Positions 49,501 through 61,388 are shown, numbered from the stretch's first letter. The stretch: 64,000 bases of DNA from Datisca glomerata (GCA_003255025.1 QANY01006224.1:930001-994000), one strand, 5' to 3'. The notes: generated by a model not told the origin, from the sequence alone. Program-made: numbers and translations.

Positions 49501-50432
49501 TTCATAAACACCAAGTCTGATACCGATTTATTTGTGCTTCATAACAATTCAGATATCGTGTTCTTTCTAGTATATGTAAATGATATACTTATTACTGGAA
49601 ATAACATGAAGTTTGTATAGAGGGTAATACAAGACTTGAAAAACTCATTTGCATTAAAAGATCTTGGATCCCTGCACTATTTCTTAGGTATTGAAGTATC
49701 TAGACGGCGGAATAATATCCACCTAACATAGTCTAAATTCATCACCAACCTACTGAAAAAGACAAAGATGGAAGGGGCTAAACCATCTCCTTCACTTGCT
49801 AGCAGTTTTGTTACTCTTTCAGCAAGTAAAGGTGAACCTATGAAACTCATCGCCCTTTTCAGAAGTACAGTTAAGGTCCCGTAGTATTTGTCTATTTCAA
49901 GACCAGATATGTTTTATTGTCAACGAGTTGAGTCAGTTTTTGCATAGTCCAACAATGGTTCACTGGCAATGTTGCAAAAGGTGCTGAGGTATTTCAAGGG
50001 CACTATAAAAGCTCACACTTAGGAAATTTGATTCTTTTACACTTCAAGCCTATTCAGATGCTAACTAGGCTAGGAATGTGGTGATAAAATATCTATTGGT
50101 GCATATCAAATATATCTTAGAGGTAACTTGCTGTCATGGAGTTCAAAAAAGAAGAATGTCGTAGTCAGGTCCAGTACTGAAAGTCATGAGTACAGGGTAA
50201 TGGCCAATGCAACAACAGAACTCAGTTGGTTTCAAGGATTGTTAAGTGAGCTACACCTGTACTTATCTCAGCCTCTTATAATGTAGTGTGATAATGTGAG
50301 TTCTCTTGCTCTAGCATCTTCTCATGTCTAACATGCTAGAACAAAGCACATAGAGCTGGACATTCCATTTTCTACTCCACATTTTCACTATCTAAATTCC
50401 ATGTTGAAATTTGAGGTATCTCTCTTTCACTT
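49500..50432 (+). pseudogene. Copia 1 pol: RT C-terminal half and RNase H
   Basis: The catalytic box reads YVND at 49573-49584, so the first Asp of the usual YVDD is Asn. It is followed by LKDLGSLHYFLGIEVSR and SRPDM. RNase H features include LLSWSSKKKNVV, SSTESHEYRVMANATTELSW and KHIELDIPF. Stop codons replace several Trp, Gln and Arg codons. Confidence 0.75.
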
Positions 50433-50441
50433 GAGGGGGGA
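50433..50441 (+). promoter_or_regulatory. Polypurine tract of copia 1
   Basis: gagggggga immediately before the 3' LTR start tgtaaagg; primes plus-strand synthesis. Confidence 0.7.
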
Positions 50442-50712
50442 TGTAAAGGAAAAGAATGAAGGAGTAACTAACTCCAACAAACAACTTCAATAATAGTAAA
50501 GGGAAGTTAGAGGAGTTAGCCTACTCTAACAGCAACTAAGCACGATGACAATGATTTCTTGATTGTACTGTGGCTGAACAGTTATTGTGCCTATGATTTC
50601 TCGATTGTTCTCTTTCTTACTAAGTGTATAAATACTAGCCTGTCACTTGTAATCGAATGCTAGACAGTAAATACGATTCTGAAGTAAATACACTGCTTCA
50701 AGAACTCTTTCA
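50442..50712 (+). repeat. 3' LTR of copia 1
   Basis: Partner of 45636-45918, with small indels (for example a duplicated atgatttcttgattgt-type segment near 50550). A TATA-like gtgtataaatact lies near 50625. Confidence 0.8.
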
Positions 50713-50961
50713 AGCTGAACCCTTTCAAAAACCAGAAACATGTGGCTGGGCATATGCCCCATTTATTACATTTCCATTTTTTTGGTACAGAAGAAGTTAG
50801 GGGCTAAACCCATGACAAAGAAACACCGACAAGATTCACAGAGATATAACGCTAATTAACAGTGCACTTTCCATGACCCAAGATGATAACTTAATAATAT
50901 TATTACACCAGAACAACAGAAAAAAAACATAGCATTAACAGTGCTAATTTGGCATAGTAAA
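50713..50961 (-). other. Probable 3' UTR of the acyltransferase gene
   Basis: AT-rich sequence between the gene's stop codon and copia 1. The mapped polyadenylation site is unknown; copia 1 truncates the space to ~250 bp. Confidence 0.4.
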
Positions 50962-51159
50962 TCAACGGTGTTTTGTTCTGATTGGAGAAAATTGCTTTGC
51001 GGGAGGCTTTGTGAATTCAATAAATACATGAAGCACGAGTATCGTCATGGCAAAGCATAGACCTATAATTGTTCTTCCTCTCCCGGTTGAGAAAAGGGAA
51101 TATTTTTTGCAGAGTTTCACTGCTCCTAGAATTATCAAGATATAGCCACAAACATAAAC
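50962..51159 (-). CDS. LPAT: LPAT exon i (last, membrane segments)
   Basis: Sixty-five codons plus stop. Two hydrophobic segments separated by [13 protein letters not shown], then a basic tail. Acceptor gatcgcag. Confidence 0.8.
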   Translation of the reverse strand, partial: VYVCGYILIILGAVKLCKKYSLFSTGRGRTIIGLCFAMTILVLHVFIEFTKPPAKQFSPIRTKHR

Positions 51160-54100
51160 CTGCGATCGAGGTTTAAAAAAATAGAGTTAAATAAAAAATA
51201 TATATATATATATATAACAAGGGTTATCGGATTACCATAAAATATTCGATAATCCAATGCTATAATATCTGTGTTAGCTGGTATCACAACATGACCATTT
51301 TAGTATATTATCTTACACGTAATGACTTTTTTGATGGCCCGGCTTCTATTTTTTCTCCTTCCTTAAATGTATCTTCAGAATAAAATTTATCCAGCAAAGC
51401 GTCCTGACGTTTCATTGTACCAAAAAAGAAGAAAATCAAAACTCACCAACATAAAAAGAATTGTTTTTTTTCTTCTTTCCAATGTTCCACATTGAAATAA
51501 GAAATCAAATCATACTTATGTTAAATAATTTAATTATATATCTCAACAGAAATTGAAACTTTCTTAAAATATTATCTTGATGTTATTTAGAACAATCTGC
51601 CTCCAAAAATAAATCTATGAAACTATAGAGATCATGGAAGTAGTTAATATTTGGAGTATAAGTCGTATTGTGTTTTCCACATAATATAAAAGGTGTAAAT
51701 TTTCAATTAGAAAACCATCCAAAAAATGTAAAATATGTTATGGAAGATAAATACCTTTACGACAAACCTATCTCTACACCATTGGGCAATGCCTTCATCA
51801 GATTCTGGCAATTCTTTCATTGTATAACGTTTTATATGGACTTTTACCTGCATTTTGATTAAAGCACATTTATAATTAAAAGATAAAAATGAGATGACAC
51901 AGATAATTTAATTAGGTTCAACCGTCCATTTTTATAAGATTATTCAACCAAGTCACCCTACTCCATCAACTCCGAACTTTTAACTTCTATCAAAAAGGAA
52001 AAGGATGGAATTCAATAAATGTGCGCACAAGATATTTTATATACCATCACCCATATCATTTTCTTGTTAACGTTGCCTGTAACCAAACATTATAATTAAA
52101 AGGAAATAAACATGTAATGGTGATACCTATTTTAAAGCATACATGTGATTATATAAGTATATCATTTCAAAGATTATACAGGGCAAGATCCATCGACTGA
52201 GTTTTTTATCGATATTTTTACATATAATTTTGATCATTAAATGACGTATTGGTTTAACTATATCATAAGAAAATAAAATTTAAGGCTTATTTAGCATTAA
52301 AATGTATAAATTGCTATAACTTGATCAATAATTCAATGACAACAAATTAAAAAGAAAAAGAGAGAATTGGCTTACCAGAAAAGGATGGCCTCTCAGAAAT
52401 CCCATAAATGAAGGAATAGGATGACCAGTTGGAACAGCAAGTGTAACATCATAAATTGCTGGAACAAATGACCTCAACTGTTGTACTGCCAAAACAAAAC
52501 CCTACGAGTGACAAATTGATGAGTTGTGTCAAAAAAAATAACTCCTGGACTGATAAAAACTATAAAACAATATATTTTTATATTGGAAGGTTAAAATATA
52601 AAAACACTTCATGTACTTAAACTGTTTCGTAAATCATACGCCTTATATTCTTTTTTTTCAATTTAATCCACTTTAAAAGAGGTTGCAATTAAGGTGTAAG
52701 TTATGAGTCCTGGTATACAAAGGTAAAGTGTAATAAAACCTAGGTGTGCAAAGAGTAGTGTGAGTGTACAAAGGATAGTTTGACAATTTATCTCAAACTC
52801 TCAAACCGTGCATCAGTAGGTGATCATGAGCTATTAGTTTTACTTAACTCCTTAAGCATTTTGATATAGCTCTCTATCATCGTACCACACTAATTGATAT
52901 AAACACAAAAGGCCATCATAGAATTCGAGCTATCCTGTTGAGTTCAAGTATTCCTCTCAATCTGTAATTCATCTTCTTCTCTCTTCTTCTCCTTATTCAT
53001 AAAACTATTTCATGTTATCAGAGCTAAAGACTAAGTGTCAATGCCAATCCTGGGAATATTGAAACTAACACAACTACTACTGGCAGTGCATCCTCAATTG
53101 CCTCGAATGGAGTTGCAACAACATCTTAAGTTGTTTAATGTCTATCAAATTTGATAGGAACAATTATGTGATTTGGAAATCACAAGTCACACCAGCAATT
53201 ATCGGGCATGAACTCGATGACATTGTATTTGGTGAATCAAGAAAGCCAGACAAGAAGCTGGAAAATGGGAATGACAATCCAGAATATAGAATCTGGATGA
53301 GAAAAGACCAACTAGTGCTAAGTTGGCTAAGGGCTTCTATGACAGAAGCAATTCTTGTTTCACTTGCACGGTATAAGTCATGTGTAGATGTATGGAGAAT
53401 TTTGGAGCAAATCTTTACAAGCCAATCCAGAGCAAGAATCATGCAACTGAGGAACTTTCTACAAAATACAACAAAAGACAGTGATTCCATATCAGAATTC
53501 TGTGATAAAATGAGGAGGTTTGGTGATGAATTGGGGGCTGCAGGACAGACAATAAATGATCTAGATCTTAAGGTGTATGTTATGAATGATTTAGGATCCA
53601 AATTTGATCCAATTGTAATAAATATCACCTCAAGAGTGGATGATATCACCATGGAGGAGATGTAGGCCTACTTATTTGTCATGAAAGTAGGCTAGAGAAA
53701 CAGTTACTATTAATGAGAACACCTTAAAGATGAGTGCAAACACAATATCAAGCATTGGACATTTTAAAAGAAACTTTAATGGTGGTTCTGGTTATTCAAA
53801 GTTTAACAAAAACTAGGGAAAGAACTTTCAGAACAAGAACTACACACAAGGTTTTAGAGGTAACATGAATGGAAGAAGAGAATGTAGATCAGGTGGAAAC
53901 TCAAAAATAATTTGCCAAGTTTGTGGCAAACATGGGCATTCAGCCAAGATTTGTTACTATAGATATGAGAAAGGGCAGCAGGATCAAAATCACTCTCAAG
54001 CATAAATAGTAACTTTAGTCAACAAAATGGTCTCTCTTATATTCCCTTCCGCATATCCTTCTGCATATATGGTCTCACCTGCTACTTATATTGCATCACC

Positions 54101-57100
54101 TTACTCAGTTTATGATCAAGCATGATATGCAGACAATGCTGCCATAAACACCATGTAACTTTAGACCTGAGAAACTTGAGTTTTGCACAAGAATACAATG
54201 GATCTAAGAAGCTGGCAGTTGGCAATGGTAAATGTTTGATTATTTCACATATCAGTTCAACACTTCTACTTGCGAAACCTAATTCCCTAAAGCTTAATTC
54301 ATGTTAAGACTGCCTGATATCGAAAAGAACATTGTTAGCATATACAAACTAACTCAAGATAACCATGTTTATATTGACTTTCATGCTTATGTTTATTTTA
54401 TTAAGGACAAGGCCTCGGGAGTGCTACTTTTGTAATGGAATCTTAAAGATGGGCTCTACCTTCTCACTTATCCACATGTCAAAAGACCATCTGTCAACAA
54501 CTGCTTAGTTCAAATTGTCATGCCTTGTAATATAGTTTCTGAAAAGCTTGTTTAAAATTCTCCCGTAATTTTGATATTTACTGATAGAAATAGATTGTGT
54601 GATCAGAATCTTGATGTGTCGAATAAAGGACTTTCTTTTTCCATATCCTATGATGCATCTAATGTTAACTCAAATTCAAAACCTTTTGTTCACACAATAA
54701 ATTCTTCTGTTTCAGATTGTTAAACTTGGGATAGAAGACTAGGCCATCTTATACAAAATGTGTTAAACAAAGTATTAAATTCTTGTATGGTAATATCAAA
54801 CCTGTCAAAAATGTTAACTCTCCATTCTGTGTATCTTGTCAAAAGGGAAAACATCATATACTTCCCTTTACTATCTCTAAAACCATCATAAAACAACCAT
54901 TAGAACTTGTCTATACTGACATATGGGGTCCTTCACCAGTTACTTTTATTGAAGGTTTTAGATACTATATATGCTTCTTGAATGATTACAATAGGTTCTC
55001 TTGGATATTCTCATAAAACTCAAATCAGAAGCATTCCATATTTTTATCACATTCATAAAATTTGTGGAGAATCCGTTTGACAAAATGATAAAAACACTTT
55101 AGTCTAATTGGGGTGGGAGTTTAAAAGTCTAACAACTTATCTTGAATCAAATGGGATAGTCTTTAAGCATCCATGTCCGCATGTTCATCAGTAAAATGAG
55201 AAAATTGAAAGGAAACATAAGCATATTGTAGAAATAGGCCTGACTCTACTTGCACAGTCACAAATGCCTATCACATACTGGTAGGAGGCATTCCAAACTA
55301 CCATATTTCTCATAAATAGACTACCTACACCAGTATTAAACATGACTTCTCCATTTTAAAGAGTATTTGATAAGTTACTAGAATATAATGAATTGAAATT
55401 TTTTTATTTTGCATGCTTCCCACATCTTAGACCCTATAACAAGCACAAAGTATATTCACTCAATCATAAGGGATATAAATGCCTACATTCTTCAGGGAAA
55501 GTGTATATATCTAGAAATGTTGTCTTTCTTTAAACCTTGTTCCCTTTTAGATCTCTCTTTGACAAATCTGCTACTGAAGCCAACTCAAAAACTTCAGTAA
55601 CTACTCACTTACCTACTCTTAGTTCAATTTTTCCTTCTGATATCCTAAGACTCACACAAAATTCAAATCAAAATACTTCTGTTATGGATAACAATGAAGA
55701 TAGCCATTCAGAGAGTTCTGTGCAAACAGGCACTTAAGATTATACAAAACATGCAAAGCCCTTCTTCACAACATCAGTCAGTATCAGAAACTTCAACTTC
55801 TTCAAGTAATCCTATATCTCCTATCCTAGTTACTCAAAACACACACCCTGCACATAATGCCTCAATAGCTGATAATCCTATCATTGACCTTCCTATTCAA
55901 CCACAAATCAAACATATCTCATAACATTCAATGATCACCATATCAAAGAATTGAATTACCAAGCCTAAAGCATTCACAGCCATAAAACACCATATTTCCA
56001 CCACCAATCTACATGTTGAACCTATTAACATCAAACAGGCACTTACCAATACCAATTGGAAACATGCCATGGTTGATGAGTATAATGCCTTACTATGAAA
56101 TAATGCTTAGGAATTGGTTCCTTTTAGATATGATATGTTACTCATAGGAAACAATCAATGATCATCATATCAAAGAATTAAATTATCAATCTAAAGCATT
56201 CACAGCCATAAAACACCATCTATCCACCACCAATCTACATGTTGAACCTGTTAACATCAAGCAAGCACTTACCAATACCAATTGAAAACATGTCATGGTT
56301 GATGAGTATAATGTCTTGCTGAGAAATGATACTTAGAAATTGGTTCCTTTTAGACCTGATATGTTGCTCACAGGAAATAAATGGGTGTTCAAACTTAAGT
56401 TAAATCGTGATGGTAGCATACAAAGACAGAAAGTAGTTAGTTGTCAAGGGTTTCCACCACACCATTGGCCTTAACTTTAATGATAAATTTAGTCTAGTTT
56501 TCAAACCCACAACAATAAGGGTTATACTCCATCTTGTAGTGTCTTTAAGTTGGGATGTCAAGCAATTAGATGTAAATAATGCCTTCTTTAATGGTTATTT
56601 GTCTGACACTATGTACATGACTCAACTTGATGGCTTTGTGGACCCTCTTAGACCTAAACATGTATGTAAGCTTAAGAAAGTTATGTATGGACTCAAACAG
56701 GCACCAAGGGCCTAGTATGATAGGCTGAAATTAATACGTGTTGGTTGGGGATTATTCAATGCTAAATCAGATGCCTCACTATTTGTCTTTAAATTTGGGA
56801 AAGACGTGTTTTACTTAATGGTTAAGGTAGATGACATCCTCCTCACTAGTAACAGTCCTAAACTAATGCAACAAGTCACTTCTGATCTGCATAGATTTTT
56901 TTTCTTTGAAGGAACTGGGATCAGTACACTTCTTTCTTGGTATAGAGTTTCATAGAAATGAAAATGGCATGCATATGTCTAAGTCAAAGTATATTGGTGA
57001 TCTGTTAAAGGACCAAAATGGAGGGTGCTAAGCCTGTCCCGTCTCTAACAAGTTATGCCATCACTCTTACCCTAACTAATGGTGAGCCATTTGAGGACTT

Positions 57101-60100
57101 GACACTATTCAGAAGCACTATTGGTGCCTTACAGTACCTAGCAATAACCATACCAGATATCAATTTTATGGTGAATAGCCTAAAGTCAGTTCATTTATAA
57201 GCCCACTATGATCCACTGGCAGGCATGCAATTAAGAGGCTCCCTAGATACCTAAAAGGTAAAATTCATTATGGTTTTCTCATTGCTCCTCTAACAGCCTA
57301 GATATAATGCAAATTAGGTTGGGGACAGTGATGACAAAAGGTCAATATGTGATTATTTTATCTTTCTTGGAGGAAATTTGATGTTTCGGTCATCAAAGAA
57401 GCAACCTATAGTCTCTAGATCAAGTAAAAAAAGTGAGTAGAGATCTTTAGCTAAACAGCCTTTGAAATTCAATGGTTTAAAAACTTCTTGTCTGAATTTG
57501 GTGTACACTGCTCACAACGTCCTATACTTTAATGTGATAACATTAGTGTCTTAGCATTGGCATCTAATCATGTCCTTCATGCTATGACCATATATGTGGA
57601 GCTAGATGTACATATTATTAGAGAGAATGCTCAACTAAGGCAACTTGAAGTACGGTTTGTCCCTTCTGTTGATCAAGTTGTAGACATTCTTACTAAGGCT
57701 CTATCTATACCAAGATTTTTGTATCTTAGAAGTAAGCTTCATGTGAAAACATCACCCTTTAGCTTGAAGGCGGATGTTAAGGTGTAAGGTATAATCCTAG
57801 TATCCAAAGGTATATTGTAATGAAACCGATGTGTACAAGTGTGCAAAGAGTAGTGTGACTATGCAAATGGTAGTTTGACAGTTTATCTCTAAGTGTCAAG
57901 CCGTGCATCAATTGGTGATCATGAGCTATTAGTTGTACTTTGCTCCTTAAGCCTCTTGAATGTAGATCTATATCATTGTATCTCACTAACTCATATAAAT
58001 ACAAAAGGCCATCATAGAACTCGAGATATCTTGCTGAGTTCAAGTTTTCCTCTCAATTTGTATTTCATCTTCTTCTCCTTATTCTTAAACTGTTTCAACG
58101 TCTTATCTATTATGTCATTTTCTTGATCCAAATTTTATTTAATCTAACTATCATAGACCCAAAAAATTTATTACATGTACTAAAGAGTCATTGACAAGTG
58201 TTGAAATCTTTTTAAGTTGGAACTGTGTGTTGAAATTTGAGCTAATAGTTAAGATCGGAGAAGAGCCCACCAACGAGGAGGACTCCGATTCTAGATTCAT
58301 AGCAAAATGATCTCTGACCTTTGTACGAGGAATCATTACATTCCTAGGAACTGGACGTCCTGTTGAAATAGCAAACTCTTGAGAAGATTCTAGCTTTTGA
58401 TGAGTCAAACGAGTTCCTTCAACAAATATTGTTAGCCAAAAAGGCCATTTGAAATCCCTCAGCACTTGAAAACTTGACTGCGAATTACAACACATAAACA
58501 AAAATTACAAAAGAAAAGGTAAATGTATTAATTAAAAAGGCCAAGCACATTGATTCACCAAGTTCTAACTTAAACTTTTAATTTGCAAAACGAAGTCATT
58601 CCATAATTTATTAATTAATCTACTGCAAATCACAACATCTCTTTGTTGTTTAGGATGTTAAGTGAAGTACGAAATGCTTACTTTACAAATAAATTTGGGA
58701 AAATTATGGCCCTTACACCCTCTAAAAATGTGATCAAGCTATCACATTGGATTTCAAAATTTTAAGCCTTCAATTTAGTCATTATAAATTAGGCTGGTTC
58801 CCACGTTCATCTCCATTGGGTTCAACCGTGCACACATGACTAGGTGTGCAGAAAACAAGTTCTGGACAACTAGTATTTTGGACTTAGCATAGGATTTCTT
58901 TTGCAGTCTAATTCAAATGTAGGGGCTAAACTGAAAACACACTATAAAATCCTCAATATTTTTCTCATTTTGTCATAGATAAGCTGACACAAATCATACA
59001 GAACATACTCTAAGTTACCATGATGAAAAACATATAAGCACGTACCTTACCTGACTTACTAAATGTTCGGATTGCATCAATTTTTCAAATTGAATGTTTG
59101 AGCTCTACTATGTCAAAAAGATTATAGCTGAAGAGTGCAAACTGTAAATAACTCTAATCAAAACAAGAAATTCTAAACGAAGACCAAAAAAAATGAACCT
59201 TCATTTTGCTTTCGTCCTTTTCCCAGTTTCTGTCCAAAAACACAAACTCGAAAAACCAGGCTGCCCATCCATATATCTGCAAGCAATAGCAACTTGTTTA
59301 ATTATATTAAGTGAAGTTATCTATCTATTTATTATTATTTTTTGTGAGTGTTAAAGGAAATGTATGTTATATTGTAATGAGCAATCTAAAAACTTAAGCC
59401 TTTTTGAAATAAATGACTAGTGAGTGCGCAAAGGTCATGCACTTGTGGTTAATTTTTCAATCACACCTTTACACAAAATTTTCAGTCAATTTCAGTACCT
59501 ATGTACACTAATTTTTACAATTTAGCCTCATATAAATTTTTAAAATTTGTTGTAAGGAGCTCTTACTGACATGTCATTAGTGTTTGTAATATTCAAATTT
59601 TGAGAACATGTCAAAAACCTATTTTTATTTTATTCTTCACTGAAATTTATAATGGTTTGATCAAGAAATAGTGAGATATTAATTGAATAACGACACATTT
59701 AAGCTTTCATTAAGAGTAATAAAGCGTTTGTGTAGTTATAGAAACTAGAAATATCCGTTTATTAACTAATTAAGACAAACTTTAAGAAAGATTGATGTAA
59801 TTTAACATATAAATTAAGACAAACTCTAGTACATGTTACAAACATATAAAACAAATAAAAAAAAAACCGTAGGCCCCCTCTGGGTTTATTTGCATATTCC
59901 ACATGGTAAATAGGTTTTTCCTTCAAATACACAAATACTTTAATGAAAATGACAACTCACCGGAAGGAATTTTGTGGATTTCTTGACTACCATAAGGGCC
60001 CTATCGAGGCAACCTGAGCGCTGTGATAGGAAAGATTAATAAATAATATAGTCAGTATGTATTATGTTCATATCATTATCTTTCTTCCAGAATATATTTA

Positions 60101-60918
60101 TAGTAACTATTTATCAATTTTATGTAGTCTAACTTTCACAGAAATCTTCGAATAATATAAAACATTGTAATTCAAGATAAAATGTGTTGTCATATCTATC
60201 TATAGTATCTATAAATGTCATTAAGGGGGAAAATATTTTTAGACAAAAATTACCCCCTCTAGTTCATAGAATCAATAAATTGCATTCCATAAATATTAAG
60301 ATTAAATATTAATAATTTTAAATTAAATTATTAATAATCAATTATACAACATAAGTTCAATTACGGAAACATGCATTAGCATGCACGAAAGACAATACGC
60401 ATTAAAAACATAAGAAATCAATGGATCAAATTTAAATTTATTAGTTAAAATTTATTATTAAAAAGATAGAGTATGAATCAAGTACATATTTTTTAATGAG
60501 TTCTACAAACAAAAAATGCTTTATATACCTCTTTTTTGCACGGTTTAACTATTGTATTATTAGTATTTTTAATCTTTTTGGTTACTACATTAATAAATTT
60601 AATTTTTTAGATACATCGCGCATGCATGTAAACTAATAATATTAAAAGTATAGCAAAGAGATGTACCAGAGCCAAAAGCCAACTAATAAGTACATCAACA
60701 TCTGATATATGGTTGGGCATCAGAAGTGCATGTTCTTTACCTGTTAATTAAGCAACATTACAAAAGCATTGGAATGTGCATAAGTACTTCTCTTTTTCTC
60801 TAATGAAAAATATTTAACATTGCAAATTAGATTTTTTTTTTCTCTTTTTAAGTAATTGATCAATTAATTATTACTTACCCATTAATTGGTAAGTTTCTGA
60901 ATCTGTATACAGTTGAAG
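50962..60918 (-). CDS. LPAT: Lysophosphatidate acyltransferase (LPAT2/3-type), nine exons visible, 5' end outside window
   Basis: The family acylates lysophosphatidic acid at sn-2 to give phosphatidic acid at the ER membrane, in glycerolipid synthesis. Exons in transcript order: 60918-60879, 60740-60667, 60020-59961, 59276-59199, 58477-58319, 52501-52376, 51847-51755, 51403-51317, 51159-50962. All introns are GT-AG and phases agree, giving 304 residues and a stop without a break. Landmarks: [10 protein letters not shown] then KEHALL; catalytic HX4D as [33 protein letters not shown] (acyl-acceptor block); [37 protein letters not shown]; and two C-terminal hydrophobic segments ([30 protein letters not shown]). 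The N-terminal exon (~60-70 residues) is not visible. Copia 2 occupies the intron 58318-52502. The residue after the catalytic His is Ile, where family members I know have Arg, so this may be a divergent paralogue. Confidence 0.88.
51317..51403 (-). CDS. LPAT: LPAT exon h
   Basis: Twenty-nine codons beginning [17 protein letters not shown]. Acceptor aacgtcag, donor gtaagata. Confidence 0.85.
51755..51847 (-). CDS. LPAT: LPAT exon g
   Basis: Thirty-one codons: [20 protein letters not shown] then [11 protein letters not shown]. Acceptor aaatgcag, donor gtatttat. Confidence 0.88.
52376..52501 (-). CDS. LPAT: LPAT exon f
   Basis: Forty-two codons: [20 protein letters not shown] then a Pro-rich segment to GHPFL. 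Acceptor cactcgtag, donor gtaagcca. It continues exon e across 5.8 kb. Confidence 0.88.
52684..53012 (+). repeat. 5' LTR of copia 2
   Basis: Shares ttaaggtgtaag, gtgatcatgagctattagtt and aaaggccatcatagaa with the 3' LTR; ends actatttca. The first few bases (tgcaatt) differ from the 3' LTR's tgtt. Confidence 0.8.
53013..53024 (+). promoter_or_regulatory. Primer-binding site of copia 2
   Basis: tgttatcagagc, one mismatch to tggtatcagagc, complementary to the initiator tRNA-Met 3' end. Confidence 0.75.
53138..53665 (+). CDS. Gag of copia 2, longest intact part (175 aa)
   Basis: The open stretch begins [20 protein letters not shown] and runs through [32 protein letters not shown] and [20 protein letters not shown]. 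This is the typical retrotransposon gag (UBN2-type) domain of copia elements, forming the particle shell. A stop follows at ~53663. The frame for the rest of gag resumes afterwards, including an intact CX2CX4HX4C knuckle ([14 protein letters not shown]) at 53928-53969. The start is before the NNY block and may itself be internal, as upstream codons near 53060-53130 could belong to gag. Confidence 0.7.
   Translation: MSIKFDRNNYVIWKSQVTPAIIGHELDDIVFGESRKPDKKLENGNDNPEYRIWMRKDQLVLSWLRASMTEAILVSLARYKSCVDVWRILEQIFTSQSRARIMQLRNFLQNTTKDSDSISEFCDKMRRFGDELGAAGQTINDLDLKVYVMNDLGSKFDPIVINITSRVDDITMEEM
53666..57790 (+). pseudogene. Copia 2 gag C-terminus and pol, broken
   Basis: The zinc knuckle is at 53928-53969. 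The protease site reads YADNAAIN after a stop that replaces the Trp of 'WYAD' (54123-54140). Integrase pieces: RRLGHL (~54735), [11 protein letters not shown] and YTDIWGPSP (54783-55016 open). The RT N-terminus is tandemly duplicated (55929-56378). The RT box reads KVDD (56824-56835): both Asp retained, Tyr replaced. RNase H C-terminal part is open at 57557-57787, with [18 protein letters not shown]. Numerous stops and shifts. Confidence 0.8.
55929..56378 (+). repeat. 227-bp tandem duplication inside copia 2 RT region
   Basis: caatgatcaccatatcaaag at 55929 recurs as caatgatcatcatatcaaag at 56156, and the similarity continues to ttggttccttttaga in both copies. A 227-bp shift is not a multiple of three, so it breaks the frame. 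Confidence 0.85.
57775..58097 (+). repeat. 3' LTR of copia 2
   Basis: Starts tgttaaggtgtaaggt after the purine tract and ends actgtttca; partner of 52684-53012. Confidence 0.8.
58319..58477 (-). CDS. LPAT: LPAT exon e (EGTR motif)
   Basis: Fifty-three codons with [17 protein letters not shown] and [14 protein letters not shown]. Acceptor attcgcag, donor gtcagaga; the downstream intron holds copia 2. Confidence 0.9.
59199..59276 (-). CDS. LPAT: LPAT exon d
   Basis: Twenty-six codons including [20 protein letters not shown]. Acceptor cttgcag, donor gttcat. Confidence 0.85.
59961..60020 (-). CDS. LPAT: LPAT exon c
   Basis: Twenty codons, [10 protein letters not shown] to STKFLP. Acceptor tatcacag, donor gtgagttg. 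Confidence 0.85.
60667..60740 (-). CDS. LPAT: LPAT exon b (HX4D motif)
   Basis: Encodes [20 protein letters not shown] and LLAL. Catalytic His and Asp are present. Acceptor attaacag, donor gtacat. Confidence 0.85.
60879..60918 (-). CDS. LPAT: LPAT exon a (first visible)
   Basis: Encodes [14 protein letters not shown], ending with the first base of a split Gly codon. Acceptor gtgtcgcag, donor gtaagtaat. Confidence 0.8.
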
Positions 60919-61137
60919 CTGCGACACGAGTAGCAATTCGTTAGTTAACATTACATCATGTATATTACGGCCTAATTAAAAACCATACTGACACAATAGG
61001 ATGAATGCACCACTTTTCTACGTGTTTTGGAAAAAAAATCAATTTTCTATATCACGTGAAGCAAAATAATTCATTGAACACTTGAGACATAAAAAATCAA
61101 TTTTATGTATCGATCACTTGAAGCTAGAGCCCGATTT

Positions 61138-61355
61138 TGTTGCTAAAGACCTTGATAAGGGAAAGGAGGTAGTGATCTCAATTACTTTACTTCGAGCAGT
61201 TGGTCAAGAAGTTAGTATAAGTGGTTAGTTAGTTAGCAGCCTATCTGTTATTGTGTAAGTCAAGCTACTGCCTATAAAAAGGCTTCTTCCCATTGTAAAC
61301 AATACTGATACTGACATACTCAATACGAAAATATATCTTCTTGAAGTTCTTTTCA
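61138..61355 (+). repeat. Probable 5' LTR of copia 3
   Basis: Bounded by tgttgctaaag and ttcttttca. Assigned from the TATA box and the primer site that follows; there is no second LTR in the window to confirm it. Confidence 0.5.
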
Positions 61356-61388
61356 TGTTATCATTGCACAAAGGAGGACAAACGTCCA

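Larger units (their letters stand above)
45636..50712 (+). mobile_element. Ty1/copia retrotransposon 1, complete but decayed
   Basis: Two ~270-280-bp LTRs (45636-45918 and 50442-50712) enclose gag, protease, integrase, RT and RNase H in copia order. A decayed primer site (tgatagtagagcc, 45919) follows the 5' LTR and a purine tract (gagggggga) precedes the 3' LTR. No 5-bp target duplication was found: the flanks taact and agctg differ. It sits ~250 bp beyond the stop codon of the acyltransferase gene, in the opposite orientation. Confidence 0.85.
52684..58097 (+). mobile_element. Ty1/copia retrotransposon 2, complete but decayed, in an LPAT intron
   Basis: The LTRs are ~325 bp (52684-53012 and 57775-58097). 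The primer site tgttatcagagc (53013) differs from the tRNA-iMet complement at one base. Gag-protease-integrase-RT-RNase H are in copia order with many stops. The purine tract gaaggcgga precedes the 3' LTR. Orientation is opposite to the host gene; only ~180 and ~220 bp of original intron remain on the two sides. No target duplication could be matched. Confidence 0.88.

Noticed and set aside
45636..50712. 5-bp target duplication for copia 1 (and for copia 2)
   Set aside because: The bases flanking the inferred LTR ends do not match (taact/agctg for copia 1; none for copia 2), so none is claimed.
53164..53652. 162-codon minus-strand frame
   Set aside because: Antisense shadow of the copia 2 gag, which has the recognisable domain.
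58151..58501. Single 116-codon minus-strand frame as an independent gene
   Set aside because: Its conserved part is LPAT exon e (58319-58477); the remainder is intron sequence read through.
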